Source of the DNA: Streptosporangiaceae bacterium
GTDB lineage: Bacteria > Actinomycetota > Actinomycetes > Streptosporangiales > Streptosporangiaceae
Assembly: GCA_030041195.1 (NCBI GenBank)
Contig: JASHOI010000013.1
Location: forward strand, 1-63,584
Reading direction: 5' to 3'
DNA length: 63,584 nt
Both the position numbers and the translations under genes were made by a program. How positions within the stretch are numbered: the first letter of the stretch is position 1; the number at the start of each line of letters is the position of its first letter. Positions 7,752 through 15,982 of the stretch are shown one piece after another. Below the pieces are notes generated by a model. It had not been told where the DNA came from, ran no database searches, and saw nothing but the letters and a program-made list of their open reading frames with translations.

Positions 7752-8798
7752 TCAGTCGCCCAGGCCGGCCCGGTCGAGCGCGGCGGCGGCGGTCCGCAGC
7801 GCGGTGACGGCGCCCTCGGCGGGCTGTCCGACCGGCCACAGCACGACCGTGTCGACCCCGGCGGCCGCGTACCGGCGCAGCCGCTCGGCCAGATGCTCCT
7901 CGGGCCCCACCAGCGCCGTTTCGTTCATGAACGCGAACGGCACGGCCGCGGCGGCGCCAGCCCGGTCTCGGCTGAGGTAGCGGTCCTGTACGACGGCGGC
8001 CTGCTCGGAGTAGCCGATCTCGCGCGCGAACAGGTTGTAGAAGTTGCGCTCCCGGGTGCCCATGCCGCCGAGGTAGAGCGCGAAGTAGTCGCGCAGCAGG
8101 TCGGCCGCGGTGACCGGGTCATCGCCGACCGACAGCGGCACCGTGGCGATCACCTCGAAGCGGCCCTCCCGGCCGGCCGCGTCCCGGGCCGCCCGGATCG
8201 CGCTGACCCGCCCCGCCGAGTGCTCCGGGGAGAAGAACGCGGCGAGCCAGCCATCCGCGATCTCCCCGGCCAGCTCGGTGGCCTTGGGCCCGACCGCGGC
8301 GAGGTAGACCGGCACCGGCCGGGCGGGGTGCACCGAGAGCCGCAGCGGCCGGTGTCCCGACCCGGCCAGCGGCACGCTGTACTGCGAGCCCTGGTGGTCG
8401 ACCCGCTCGCCGCGCAGCGCCACGCGCACGATCTCGACGTACTCCCGGGTCCGGGCCAGCGAGGGATTGAACCGCGCCCCGTGCCAGCCCTCGGAGACCG
8501 CGGGCCCGGACACGCCGAGGCCCAGGTGGAACCGGCCCCCGGAGAGCAGGTCGAGGGTCACCGCGGTCATCGCGGTCATCGCGGGCGTGCGCGCCGGGAT
8601 CTGCAGCACGGCGGCGCCCAGGCCGATCCGCGAGGTCTGCGCGGCGATCCAGCCGAGCGTGGTCGCGGCGTCGCAGCCGTAGGCCTCGGCGGCCCAGGCG
8701 GTGGCGAAGCCCAGCCGTTCGGCCTCCTGGGCGAGCATGGCCAGATCGGGCGCGCTGAGCGGGCCGCCGGGCGCACCGAGAGCCAGGCCGAGGCGCAT
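7752..8798 (-). CDS. LLM-class flavin-dependent oxidoreductase, probably F420-dependent
   Basis: A 348-residue protein of the luciferase-like fold. It shows LAQEAERLGFATAWAAEAYGCDA near the N-terminus, then TSRIGLGAAV and DLLSGGRFHLGLGVSGP, the signature order of actinobacterial F420-dependent members. These enzymes use F420H2 or FMNH2 to reduce or oxygenate small substrates. It is the last gene of the minus-strand operon, starting six bases after the P450 stop. It may perform a reduction or a monooxygenation in the pathway. No substrate can be assigned, and FMN use cannot be excluded. Confidence 0.87.
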   Translation of the reverse strand: MRLGLALGAPGGPLSAPDLAMLAQEAERLGFATAWAAEAYGCDAATTLGWIAAQTSRIGLGAAVLQIPARTPAMTAMTAVTLDLLSGGRFHLGLGVSGPAVSEGWHGARFNPSLARTREYVEIVRVALRGERVDHQGSQYSVPLAGSGHRPLRLSVHPARPVPVYLAAVGPKATELAGEIADGWLAAFFSPEHSAGRVSAIRAARDAAGREGRFEVIATVPLSVGDDPVTAADLLRDYFALYLGGMGTRERNFYNLFAREIGYSEQAAVVQDRYLSRDRAGAAAAVPFAFMNETALVGPEEHLAERLRRYAAAGVDTVVLWPVGQPAEGAVTALRTAAAALDRAGLGD

Positions 8799-8804
8799 CG
8801 CCGG

Positions 8805-10103
8805 TCAGCCCCGGCCCGCTGCCGCGGGGCACGGGACGGCCGTGAACCGCACCGGGAACGTGGTGAACTCGTTGCGCGCGTTGCCGGCGTTCAGTTCGGC
8901 GCCCGCGCCGGCGTCGGGCGTGATGCCGGCCCGGAACAGCTCGCGCAGCGTGTACGGCACCAGGCCCATCGGGTCGCCGGGGCCCGGACGGCGCGCGGAT
9001 ATCTCGCCGACCGACATCGCCGCGCCGATGCACGTGTGCGGCCCCTCGCCGAACGCCAGGCCCACCGGCTTGACCCTCTGCAACGGGACGCGGTGCGGGT
9101 CGAAGTGGTCAGCGTCGGTGCCGAAGACGCCGGGGTCCAGGCTGGCCGCGGTCACGTCCAGCACCACGTAGTCGCCGGCGCTGAAGCCGCGGCCGCTGGC
9201 CAGCGTCGTGTCCTCGATCGCGGTCCGGATGAAGTACGGGGAGGGCGGGTGCAGCCGCAGGCTCTCCAGCGCGCATCGCCGCAGGAAGCCCACGTCCTCC
9301 AGCCGCGCCCGGTCGCCGGGGTTCCGGCTCACCCAGTCGTGGATCTCGGCGACCATGTGCGGGAGGAAGCGCATGATCGTGTCACCGGGGGCGAACAGCG
9401 TCAGCTCGCGGACGTAGACCTCGCTGTCCCACTTGTCGAAGTGCCGCCTGTTCCGCAGCATCACGGTGAGCAGATCCCGGGGCAGCCCGGACTCGGGCAG
9501 CCGCCCGCCCGCGTGGGCGGCGATGAGCGCCTCCCGCCGCTGCATCGCGGGCCGGAGGTAGGCCGCGGCGAACCGGCGCTGCGCGACCAGGGACCTGCTG
9601 ACGATGTCGCGGTGGTCGCCGCGCTCCCATTCGACCGCTCCGCCGAGCGTCATCTCGTCCACCACGGTCAGGAACCGCTGCCGCTCGGCCCAGGACTCGA
9701 CGCCGTCGATCCCCCAGAACGCGCACGTGAGGTCGCAGAACACGTCGCGCAGGAACGGCAGCAGGTCGGTGCGCACGCCCGCGTCCCGCTCCGCGACCCC
9801 GGCCAGCCTGGCCGCCAGCGCCGGCGCCACCACCTCCCGCTCGAACCAGCGCAGCATGTCCTTGCGGAACAGGACCGCCTCGATCCGCCGCCGCTCGAAG
9901 TGATCGCGGCCGGCCAGCGCTAGCACGCCGTAGCCGGTGATCGGCGCGCTGTCGCGCCGGCCGCCGCCGCCCTGGACGAACGCCTTGGACCGGAAGACCT
10001 CGACCACGTCGTGGTAGGAGCGCAGCCAGGGCATTTCGGTCACGGCCGGCCCGGTCAGCGGGTCCAGGCTGGTTCCCTCGCGGCCGAGGGTTTCGTCGCG
10101 CAC
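8805..10103 (-). CDS. Cytochrome P450, paralogue of the 3295-4572 enzyme
   Basis: A 432-residue P450 with ESLR at 280-283 and haem loop FGEGPHTCIG (Cys358). Helix I carries APGDTI, so the acid-alcohol pair Asp241-Thr242 is kept. The start is GTG at 10103, eight bases after GGAGGAG; a GTG at 10112 overlaps the ferredoxin stop but has no spacer. Directly downstream of a 3Fe-4S-type ferredoxin gene, it should receive electrons from it, although no ferredoxin reductase is seen. Beyond the cysteine both P450s have an unusual C-terminal stretch (SVGEISARRPGPGDP here) in place of the common LARLE phrase, so they form a distinct family. Confidence 0.92.
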   Translation of the reverse strand: MRDETLGREGTSLDPLTGPAVTEMPWLRSYHDVVEVFRSKAFVQGGGGRRDSAPITGYGVLALAGRDHFERRRIEAVLFRKDMLRWFEREVVAPALAARLAGVAERDAGVRTDLLPFLRDVFCDLTCAFWGIDGVESWAERQRFLTVVDEMTLGGAVEWERGDHRDIVSRSLVAQRRFAAAYLRPAMQRREALIAAHAGGRLPESGLPRDLLTVMLRNRRHFDKWDSEVYVRELTLFAPGDTIMRFLPHMVAEIHDWVSRNPGDRARLEDVGFLRRCALESLRLHPPSPYFIRTAIEDTTLASGRGFSAGDYVVLDVTAASLDPGVFGTDADHFDPHRVPLQRVKPVGLAFGEGPHTCIGAAMSVGEISARRPGPGDPMGLVPYTLRELFRAGITPDAGAGAELNAGNARNEFTTFPVRFTAVPCPAAAGRG

Positions 10104-10108
10104 CTCGA

Positions 10109-10333
10109 TCACTCCTCCGGTTGCGGTTCGGTGAGCACCTCGACCCGGATCGCCGAGGTCGGGCACAGGTTCTCGGCCTCGCGCACCTCGCCGGCCAGCT
10201 CCAGCGGAGGATGCGGGTTCAGCACCACCGTGGGCCCCTCGCCTTCGAGCTCGAACACGGCCGGAGACACCTCGACGCAGTAGCCGGTGCAGGCGCAGAC
10301 GTCCGGGTCAATGCTCACGCTCAGCCGGTCCAT
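10109..10333 (-). CDS. Ferredoxin, 3Fe-4S type
   Basis: A 74-residue electron carrier of the kind that serves actinobacterial P450s. The cysteine pattern is C-A-C-T-G-Y-C (C-x5-C with one extra cysteine) followed by CPTSAI near the C-terminus, with the usual VSPAVFELEGEG in between. The start at 10333 (MDRLSVSIDPD) fits family length. It lies five bases after the amidase stop and its end is within ten bases of the P450 start, so it is clearly co-expressed with that P450. Confidence 0.9.
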   Translation of the reverse strand: MDRLSVSIDPDVCACTGYCVEVSPAVFELEGEGPTVVLNPHPPLELAGEVREAENLCPTSAIRVEVLTEPQPEE

Positions 10334-10338
10334 GGTCC

Positions 10339-11778
10339 TCAGCCACCCTTCCGGGCTGCGGCGGCGTCCAGGTCGGGGTGACGGTCCCGCCACGGCGACG
10401 CCGCCTCCAGCTGGGCGGCCAGGCGCAGCAGCAGCGCCTCGCCGGCCGGCGGCCCGAGCAGGTGCACGCCGATCGGCAGCCCACCGGGGCTCCAGTGCAG
10501 CGGCAGCGACATGCCCGGCAGCCCGGCCACGTTGCCCAGCGGGGTGAAGTAATGCACGAACAGGCCGTCGCGCAGGAACTGCTCCTCGAGGTCGTCGGTG
10601 CCCTCATAAACGAAGCCGACCGGAACCGGCGGCCGCAGCAGCACCGAGGTGACGAGCACGTCGTAGTCGTCCCAGAACGCCACGACCTTGCGGCTGAGCC
10701 GGTGCAGCGCGTTGACCGCCTCGACGTAGTCGGCGCTCGAGTTCCGCCGCGCTTTCTCCAGCACGAACCGGTTCAGCGGCTCGAACAGGTCCTCCCTGTC
10801 GGTCGGGAAGTAGCAGGGCGCGGTCACCCAGAGCCGCATCAGCGCGTCGTACGACTCCGGGTCGACGGCCGGGCACGCCTCCTCGACGTGGTGACCCAGG
10901 CCGGCCAGCAGGCCGGCTGCCGAGCGGACCGCGGCGACGCACTCCGGGGTCATCGGGGTGCCGGCCGGGCTGACCGTGGTGAACGCGACCCGCAGCGTGC
11001 CCGGGCTGGCCCCTACCTCGTCGCGGAACGGCCGGGCCGGCGGCGGCGCCCAGTACGGGTCGCCGGTCTCGTACCCGGCCATGACGTCCAGCGTGGCCGC
11101 GGCGTCGAGCACGGTGCGGGCCAGCACGCCGTCGGTGCTCAGGCCGACCATGCTCTCGCCCAGGTTCGGTGCACAGGAAACCCGTCCGCGGGCGGGCTTC
11201 AGCCCCACCACGCCGCAGCACGAGGCGGGCGTGCGCACCGACCCGCCCCCGTCGCTGCCATGGCCCACCGGGCACAGCCCCGCGGCCACGGCCGCGGCGG
11301 CGCCGCCGCTGGAACCGCCCGGGGTGCGCCGGGTGTCCCACGGGTTGCGGCACGCGCCGTTCAGGATCGACTCGGTGAGCGAGAGGTTGCCGAACTCCGG
11401 CGTGTTGGTCTTGCCCAGCATCACGAAGCCCGCGTCCTTGAGCCGGCGCACCACCGCCGCGTCGAAGTCGGGCACGTGGTCGGCGAACGCACGGGACGAG
11501 TAGGTGGTGCGCACCCCCCTGGTCTCGGCCAGGTCCTTGACAGAGATCGGGACGCCCAGGAACGGGGCGTCCGGCGGCTCCGGTGCGGCGAGCCGCCGGT
11601 CCGCCTCGCGCGCGGCCGCGAGCGCCTGGTCGGCGCAGACCGTGACGTAGGCGTTCAGCCGCGGGTTGAGCGCCTCGATCCGGGCCAGGTACGCCTCGGC
11701 CAGCTCGGCCGAGGAGACCTCGCGCCGCCGCAGCAGGCCGGCCTGCTCGGTGGCGCTGAGCCAGATCAGGTCCGTCAT
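10339..11778 (-). CDS. Amidase (amidase-signature family), copy 1
   Basis: A 479-residue amidase-signature enzyme that hydrolyses a carboxamide to acid and amine or ammonia. The Ser-cisSer-Lys triad is visible as Lys81 (ISVKD), Ser156 (TPGGSSGG) and Ser180 (SDGGGSVRTPAS). The rest has the expected GKTNTPEFG and NPWDTRRTPGG. The ATG at 11778 has GGAGG upstream. It sits between the enoyl-CoA hydratase and the ferredoxin in one transcript, which suggests the pathway substrate or an intermediate is an amide. The other two amidases of the window are closer to each other than to this one. Confidence 0.92.
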   Translation of the reverse strand: MTDLIWLSATEQAGLLRRREVSSAELAEAYLARIEALNPRLNAYVTVCADQALAAAREADRRLAAPEPPDAPFLGVPISVKDLAETRGVRTTYSSRAFADHVPDFDAAVVRRLKDAGFVMLGKTNTPEFGNLSLTESILNGACRNPWDTRRTPGGSSGGAAAAVAAGLCPVGHGSDGGGSVRTPASCCGVVGLKPARGRVSCAPNLGESMVGLSTDGVLARTVLDAAATLDVMAGYETGDPYWAPPPARPFRDEVGASPGTLRVAFTTVSPAGTPMTPECVAAVRSAAGLLAGLGHHVEEACPAVDPESYDALMRLWVTAPCYFPTDREDLFEPLNRFVLEKARRNSSADYVEAVNALHRLSRKVVAFWDDYDVLVTSVLLRPPVPVGFVYEGTDDLEEQFLRDGLFVHYFTPLGNVAGLPGMSLPLHWSPGGLPIGVHLLGPPAGEALLLRLAAQLEAASPWRDRHPDLDAAAARKGG

Positions 11779-11797
11779 CGGCGGCCTCCGGTGCCGG

Positions 11798-12562
11798 TCA
11801 CTTCGCCTGCCACCGCGGCCGGCGCTTCTCCATCCACGCCCGGTACCCCTCCTTCGCGTCGGCGCTGCCGCTGACCGGCGCGAACGCGTGGCCGGCCGCG
11901 GCCAGCGCGGCATCCATGCCCATGGCCCGCTGGCCGCCGTAGATGAGCTCCTTGCTCGCCAGGACCACCAGCGGCGCGTTGTCCGCGATCGTCCGGGCCA
12001 GGGTCAGCGCCGTGGGCATCAGCTCGGCCGCCGGAGCGATCCGGTTGACGAACCCGAGCTGGTACGCGCGCTCGGCGCTGAGCCGGTCGCCGGTGACCAG
12101 CAGCTCGAACAGGACCCGCTGCGGCAGCGTCCACATCGACTGCACGAACGGCTCCAGGCCGATCCCCAGCCGGACCTCGGGCAGCGAGAACCACGCGTGG
12201 TCGGCGGCGACGCACAGGTCACACGCCTCGACCAGGGCCATGCCGGCGGCCATGGCCAGCCCGTTCACGGCCGCGATGAGCGGCTTGCCGGTCACCGGCC
12301 GGGTGCCGGGGCGCGGGGTGAAGTCCTCGGTGGTGGGCCGCCCGTCGACGTTCTTCTCGGTGATGTCGAACCCGGCGCAGAACGCCTTGTCCCCGGCGCC
12401 GGTGACGATGCCCACCCGGACCGCTGGATCTTCCTCGATCCGCCGCCAGCAGTCCTGCATGGACTCGCACGCGGCCAGGTTCAGCGCGTTGCGCTTCTCC
12501 GGCCGGTTGATGGTGACGATCGCGACGCCGTCGGCGACCTCGTACCGGATCTCTGCGGCCAT
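11798..12562 (-). CDS. Enoyl-CoA hydratase/isomerase family protein
   Basis: A 254-residue crotonase-fold protein. The oxyanion-hole segments KAFCAGFDI and NGLAMAAG are present. The usual first catalytic glutamate (GGGxE in classical hydratases) is replaced in AAGMALVEACD, while the second is kept in FSLPEVRLG. It may therefore be an isomerase, hydrolase or retro-aldol type crotonase rather than a standard hydratase. It follows the DUF35 gene by 13 bases and precedes the amidase by 19 bases. Confidence 0.85.
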   Translation of the reverse strand: MAAEIRYEVADGVAIVTINRPEKRNALNLAACESMQDCWRRIEEDPAVRVGIVTGAGDKAFCAGFDITEKNVDGRPTTEDFTPRPGTRPVTGKPLIAAVNGLAMAAGMALVEACDLCVAADHAWFSLPEVRLGIGLEPFVQSMWTLPQRVLFELLVTGDRLSAERAYQLGFVNRIAPAAELMPTALTLARTIADNAPLVVLASKELIYGGQRAMGMDAALAAAGHAFAPVSGSADAKEGYRAWMEKRRPRWQAK

Positions 12563-12575
12563 TACCGTGCTCCCC

Positions 12576-13007
12576 TCACGATCCGGGCGTGCGGTCGCCG
12601 GCCAGGGCCTGGAACACCGGCAGCGGCGGCAGGTCGGGGCGCTCCCGCCAGGTCACGCTGACCCGGTCGCCGATCTCCGGCTCCGCACCGACCAGGTTGG
12701 CGGTCAGCCGCGGCCCCTCGTCCAGGGTGACGATCGCCACCACGTACGGCGGCGTCAGCTCCCCGACCACCGGTATCCGCACCGTGGTCTTGGCGTAGAC
12801 CGTCGCCCGGCCGCTCGCCTCGACCCACTCCACCGCCAGGCTGAAGCAGGCCAGGCAGAACGGGCGCGGGTAGAACTGGTGCGCGCCGCAGGCGGTGCAG
12901 CGCTGCACGACCAGCCGGTGCTCACGCGCTGCGCGCCAGAACGGCGCGGTGGTCGGGTCGGCGGGCAGGCCGTCGAGGTCCGGGCCCTTCGGCTGCTGTT
13001 CAGTCAT
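12576..13007 (-). CDS. DUF35 zinc-ribbon/OB-fold protein
   Basis: A 143-residue protein with a rubredoxin-like zinc ribbon, CTAC and CLAC about 12 residues apart (RCTACGAHQFYPRPFCLAC), followed by an OB fold (KTTVRIPVVGELTPPYVVAIV). DUF35 proteins bind thiolase-superfamily partners, and in steroid side-chain degradation a DUF35 domain is essential for the aldolase Ltp2. Here the gene starts eight bases inside the end of the thiolase-fold gene, so the two are made together and probably form one complex. Confidence 0.88.
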   Translation of the reverse strand: MTEQQPKGPDLDGLPADPTTAPFWRAAREHRLVVQRCTACGAHQFYPRPFCLACFSLAVEWVEASGRATVYAKTTVRIPVVGELTPPYVVAIVTLDEGPRLTANLVGAEPEIGDRVSVTWRERPDLPPLPVFQALAGDRTPGS

Positions 13008-14145
13008 TGCCGAGCACCACCGTTGACGCTGTTGACATGAGCCCGCCGACGCCGTGGGCCACGGCGATCCCGGCCCCCGGCACCTGCCGCTGGCCGGCCT
13101 CGCCGCGCAGCTGACGCACGGCCTCGACGAGCAGCAGCAGCCCGAACGCGCCGGGATGGTTGTAGGAAAGCCCGCCGCCCGAGGTCAGCGCCGGCAGGGC
13201 GCCGCCGGGCGCGAGCCTGCCATTCTCGACGAACGCGCCGCCCTCCCCCTTGGCGCAGAAGCCGAGATCCTCGAGCGCGAGCAGCACCGTGATCGTGAAC
13301 GAGTCGTACGGCTCGAGCACGTCCACGTCGGACGGCTTGATCCCGGCCATGCCGAACGCGTCCCGGCCGGACACCGCCCCGGCCGTGACCGTGAGATCCG
13401 GCATCTGCGCGATGCTCCAGTGCGTCTGGCTCTCGCCCACCCCGAGCACCCGCACCGCCCGCTTGGCGGCGTCGCGGGCCCGCTCCGCCGTGGTGACCAC
13501 GGCCGCGCCGCCGCCGTCGGTGACCAGGCAGACGTCCAGCCGGTGCAGCGGGTCGCAGATCAGGCGGGAGGTCACGACGTCCTCGACCGTGATCGGGTCG
13601 CGCGACCACGCCTTCGGGTTCATCGCCGCCCAGGCCCGCGCGGCGACCGCGATCTCGGCCAGCTGCTCGGCGGTGGTGCCGTACTGGTACATGTGCCTCG
13701 AGGCGATCATCGCGTAGTGGCCGAGCGGCCCGGGCAGCCCGCAGCTCAGCTCGAACTGGGCGCTCAGGGTGGAGTTGTCCGACTCGCGGGTCATCCGCCT
13801 GCTGCGCTTGGTGCGCTGCCGGGAGGCGTACGCGATCAGCGCGACCTCGCAGCGCCCGGCGTGGATGGCCGCCACCGCGTGGTGGACGAACGCCTCGAAC
13901 GCGGCGCCGCCCAGGTCGGTGGAGTCGGCGTAGTGCGGCATGATGCCCAGGTACTCGCCGAGCTGTACCGTGCCCTCCTCGCCCATGTAGTTGGTGAACA
14001 GCGCGTCCACGTCGGCGAACGTCAGGCCGGCCTCGGTGAGGGCCTCGTGGGCGGCGACGGCCGCCATCGACAGCTCGCTGTGATCCCACACCTCGCCGAG
14101 GGGCGTCTCCGCGACGCCGGCGATGTAGGCGGGCCGGAGCGCCAT
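13000..14145 (-). CDS. Thiolase-superfamily (SCP2/Ltp-like) protein without thiolase cysteines, probable retro-aldolase
   Basis: A 381-residue thiolase-fold protein of the lipid-transfer-protein branch. Where thiolases have the nucleophilic Cys, the sequence reads STDLGGAAFEAF. The second catalytic Cys region (normally CxGGG) reads AHGVGGLMST. The His of the NHPGAFG loop is kept, with a Tyr just before it (LSYNHPG). Ltp2-type aldolases show the same lack of Cys and work with a DUF35 partner, which is encoded next door here. It would cleave a 3-hydroxyacyl-CoA by retro-aldol reaction. Its start shares one base with the SDR stop. Confidence 0.85.
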   Translation of the reverse strand: MALRPAYIAGVAETPLGEVWDHSELSMAAVAAHEALTEAGLTFADVDALFTNYMGEEGTVQLGEYLGIMPHYADSTDLGGAAFEAFVHHAVAAIHAGRCEVALIAYASRQRTKRSRRMTRESDNSTLSAQFELSCGLPGPLGHYAMIASRHMYQYGTTAEQLAEIAVAARAWAAMNPKAWSRDPITVEDVVTSRLICDPLHRLDVCLVTDGGGAAVVTTAERARDAAKRAVRVLGVGESQTHWSIAQMPDLTVTAGAVSGRDAFGMAGIKPSDVDVLEPYDSFTITVLLALEDLGFCAKGEGGAFVENGRLAPGGALPALTSGGGLSYNHPGAFGLLLLVEAVRQLRGEAGQRQVPGAGIAVAHGVGGLMSTASTVVLGND

Positions 14146-15050
14146 CAGGCGTCCAGGAACGCGCTGAGCGGGGTGAGGTCGAGCAGCCGCGCCGGGAGCG
14201 CCTCGTCCAGGGCCTCGGGGGTCCAGCGCCCTTCGGTCCGCAGGTCATGGGCGATCGAGGGCATCGTGACCACGATGACCCGGTTGCCGTAGGTGTGGAA
14301 GACCTGGGCGTTCGCCGGGCACTTCTCCTCGGCCAGCCAGCCGATCAGCGGCGAGACGTTGGCCGGGTCCAGCGGGTCAGCCGGGTCCCACTCGGCGACG
14401 TCGTCCGGCTCGCTGTCCGGGCGGGTGAGCATGATCCGGGTCCGGGCGGACGGCGAGACCGCGTTGGAGCGGACGCCGATCTTCGCTCCTTCGAGCGCCA
14501 CCACGCGGGACAGCCCGAGCACGGCGCTCTTGGCCGCGGTGTAGTTGGCCTGCCCGAAGTTGCCGGAGAACGCGGCGATCGAGGTCGTGTGCACCACCGA
14601 GGCGGCCACCGGGTGGCCTGCCTTGGACCGGCCGCGCCAGTACGCGATCGCGTGCCGGGTGGGCGCGGCGTGGCCCTTGAGGTGCACCCGCAGCACGTCG
14701 TCCCAGTCGGACTCGGCCATGTTGGCCAGCGTCCGGTCCCGGAGAATCCCCGCGTTGTTGACCAGCACGTGCAGGTCACCGAACGTGTCCACGGCGAGCC
14801 GCACGAGCTCGGCGGCCTGCTCCCAGTCGGCGACATCGTGCCCGCTCGCGACCGCCTGCCCGCCGGCGCCGCGGATCGCCTCGACCACCGCGTCGGCCGG
14901 GCTCTGGTTGGCGCCCCGCCCGTGCACGTCGCCGCCGCGGTCGTTCACGACCACCGCGGCGCCCTGGGCCGCGAGGTAACACGCGTGAGCGCGGCCGAGG
15001 CCGCGTCCCGCCCCGGTGACGATCGCGACCCGTCCGGCCAGCCGGCTCAA
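14145..15050 (-). CDS. SDR 3-hydroxyacyl-CoA dehydrogenase (MFE-2/HSD17B4-like)
   Basis: A 301-residue short-chain dehydrogenase with TGAGRGLGRAHA (cofactor), VVVNDRGGDVHG, NNAGILRD and the catalytic Ser with YTAAK. The NDRGG...ADAVVEAI stretch is characteristic of the dehydrogenase unit of multifunctional enzyme type 2, which oxidises 3-hydroxyacyl-CoA with NAD+. The start is taken as TTG at 15050, overlapping the stop of the MaoC gene as TTGA with GGGAGG upstream. It belongs to the CoA branch of the operon. Confidence 0.87.
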   Translation of the reverse strand: MSRLAGRVAIVTGAGRGLGRAHACYLAAQGAAVVVNDRGGDVHGRGANQSPADAVVEAIRGAGGQAVASGHDVADWEQAAELVRLAVDTFGDLHVLVNNAGILRDRTLANMAESDWDDVLRVHLKGHAAPTRHAIAYWRGRSKAGHPVAASVVHTTSIAAFSGNFGQANYTAAKSAVLGLSRVVALEGAKIGVRSNAVSPSARTRIMLTRPDSEPDDVAEWDPADPLDPANVSPLIGWLAEEKCPANAQVFHTYGNRVIVVTMPSIAHDLRTEGRWTPEALDEALPARLLDLTPLSAFLDA

Positions 15051-15982
15051 TGTGCCCTCCCGTTCTCCCCGGCCGGGCCCACCTCGGCCAGGCCGTTCGT
15101 GATCACCGTGGCGCCGCGATCGTCGCGGACCTGGAACCGGTACTCGCCGCCCGTCCCGCTGTGCCCGCCCGGCGCCGCGCCCGGCCACAGCGTGGTGGTC
15201 ATGGCGTGACCGGGGTACATCGGCCGGGAGAAGCGGACCGCCAGCCGGCGCAGCCGCGCCGCGTCCCCGGCGCACGCGCGGGAGACCACGGCGCGCCCGG
15301 CAAAGGCCAGCGTGCACAGGCCGTGCACGATGATCCCGTCGAACCCGGCCGCCCGCGCCGCGGCGTCGTCGAGGTGGTAGATGCCGCGGTCCCTGGACGC
15401 GTCGGCGTAGCGGAAGCTCTGGTCGGCGTCGACCGCATAGGTCTCGGCCGCGGCCGGCTCGCCCAGCCCGGCCTCGTCAGGCAGCCGGTGCTCGGCCGGC
15501 TCCTGGCCGATGGCCTCGTCGGCCAGGACACCGCGCAGGAAGTTCGTGAAGTACTGCTCGTGCACCACGCGGCCGGTGTCCGGGTCGGTCAGCTGCACGA
15601 GCGTGGCCAGCGCCGTCCCGGTCGAGCGCGGGTGGACCCCGTACAGCCGCCCGCGCGCCAGCAGCGTGCTGCCGGGCACCACCGGCTCGTGATAGCGCAC
15701 GTCGTGCTCGCCGTGCACGCTGCGGTTCTCGGCACGCGCCCGCTCGGGCACGTTCTGCTCCAGGACCGTGTGCACGTGCGGCACGGTCGCCACCACGCAC
15801 AGCAGCGGCGGGGCCACGCCGGAGCCCCAGCGCGCTGGGTCGTCCTCGTTGGTCGCCGCGGCGTAGCGCCGGCACACCTCCGGGTCGACAACGAACGTCC
15901 GGGTCGGTGTCCAGGCCGTGAGCGCGGCCGGGTCGAACCGGGCGCTGATGACGTCGGGGGCCGGTCCCCGGGCGGAGGTCAT
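15047..15982 (-). CDS. MaoC-like enoyl-CoA hydratase, double hotdog
   Basis: A 311-residue protein with an N-terminal hotdog domain (residues 15-150) and a C-terminal MaoC domain. The hydratase-2 motif appears as YADASRDRGIYHLDDAAARAAGF followed within ten residues by HGL. The catalytic Asp and His are present, but the common N-P before I-H is replaced by R-G. It would add water to a 2-enoyl-CoA, giving the hydroxyacyl-CoA used by the SDR or the thiolase-fold protein. ATGA overlap with the amidohydrolase upstream and TTGA overlap with the SDR downstream tie it into one translational unit. Confidence 0.87.
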   Translation of the reverse strand: MTSARGPAPDVISARFDPAALTAWTPTRTFVVDPEVCRRYAAATNEDDPARWGSGVAPPLLCVVATVPHVHTVLEQNVPERARAENRSVHGEHDVRYHEPVVPGSTLLARGRLYGVHPRSTGTALATLVQLTDPDTGRVVHEQYFTNFLRGVLADEAIGQEPAEHRLPDEAGLGEPAAAETYAVDADQSFRYADASRDRGIYHLDDAAARAAGFDGIIVHGLCTLAFAGRAVVSRACAGDAARLRRLAVRFSRPMYPGHAMTTTLWPGAAPGGHSGTGGEYRFQVRDDRGATVITNGLAEVGPAGENGRAH

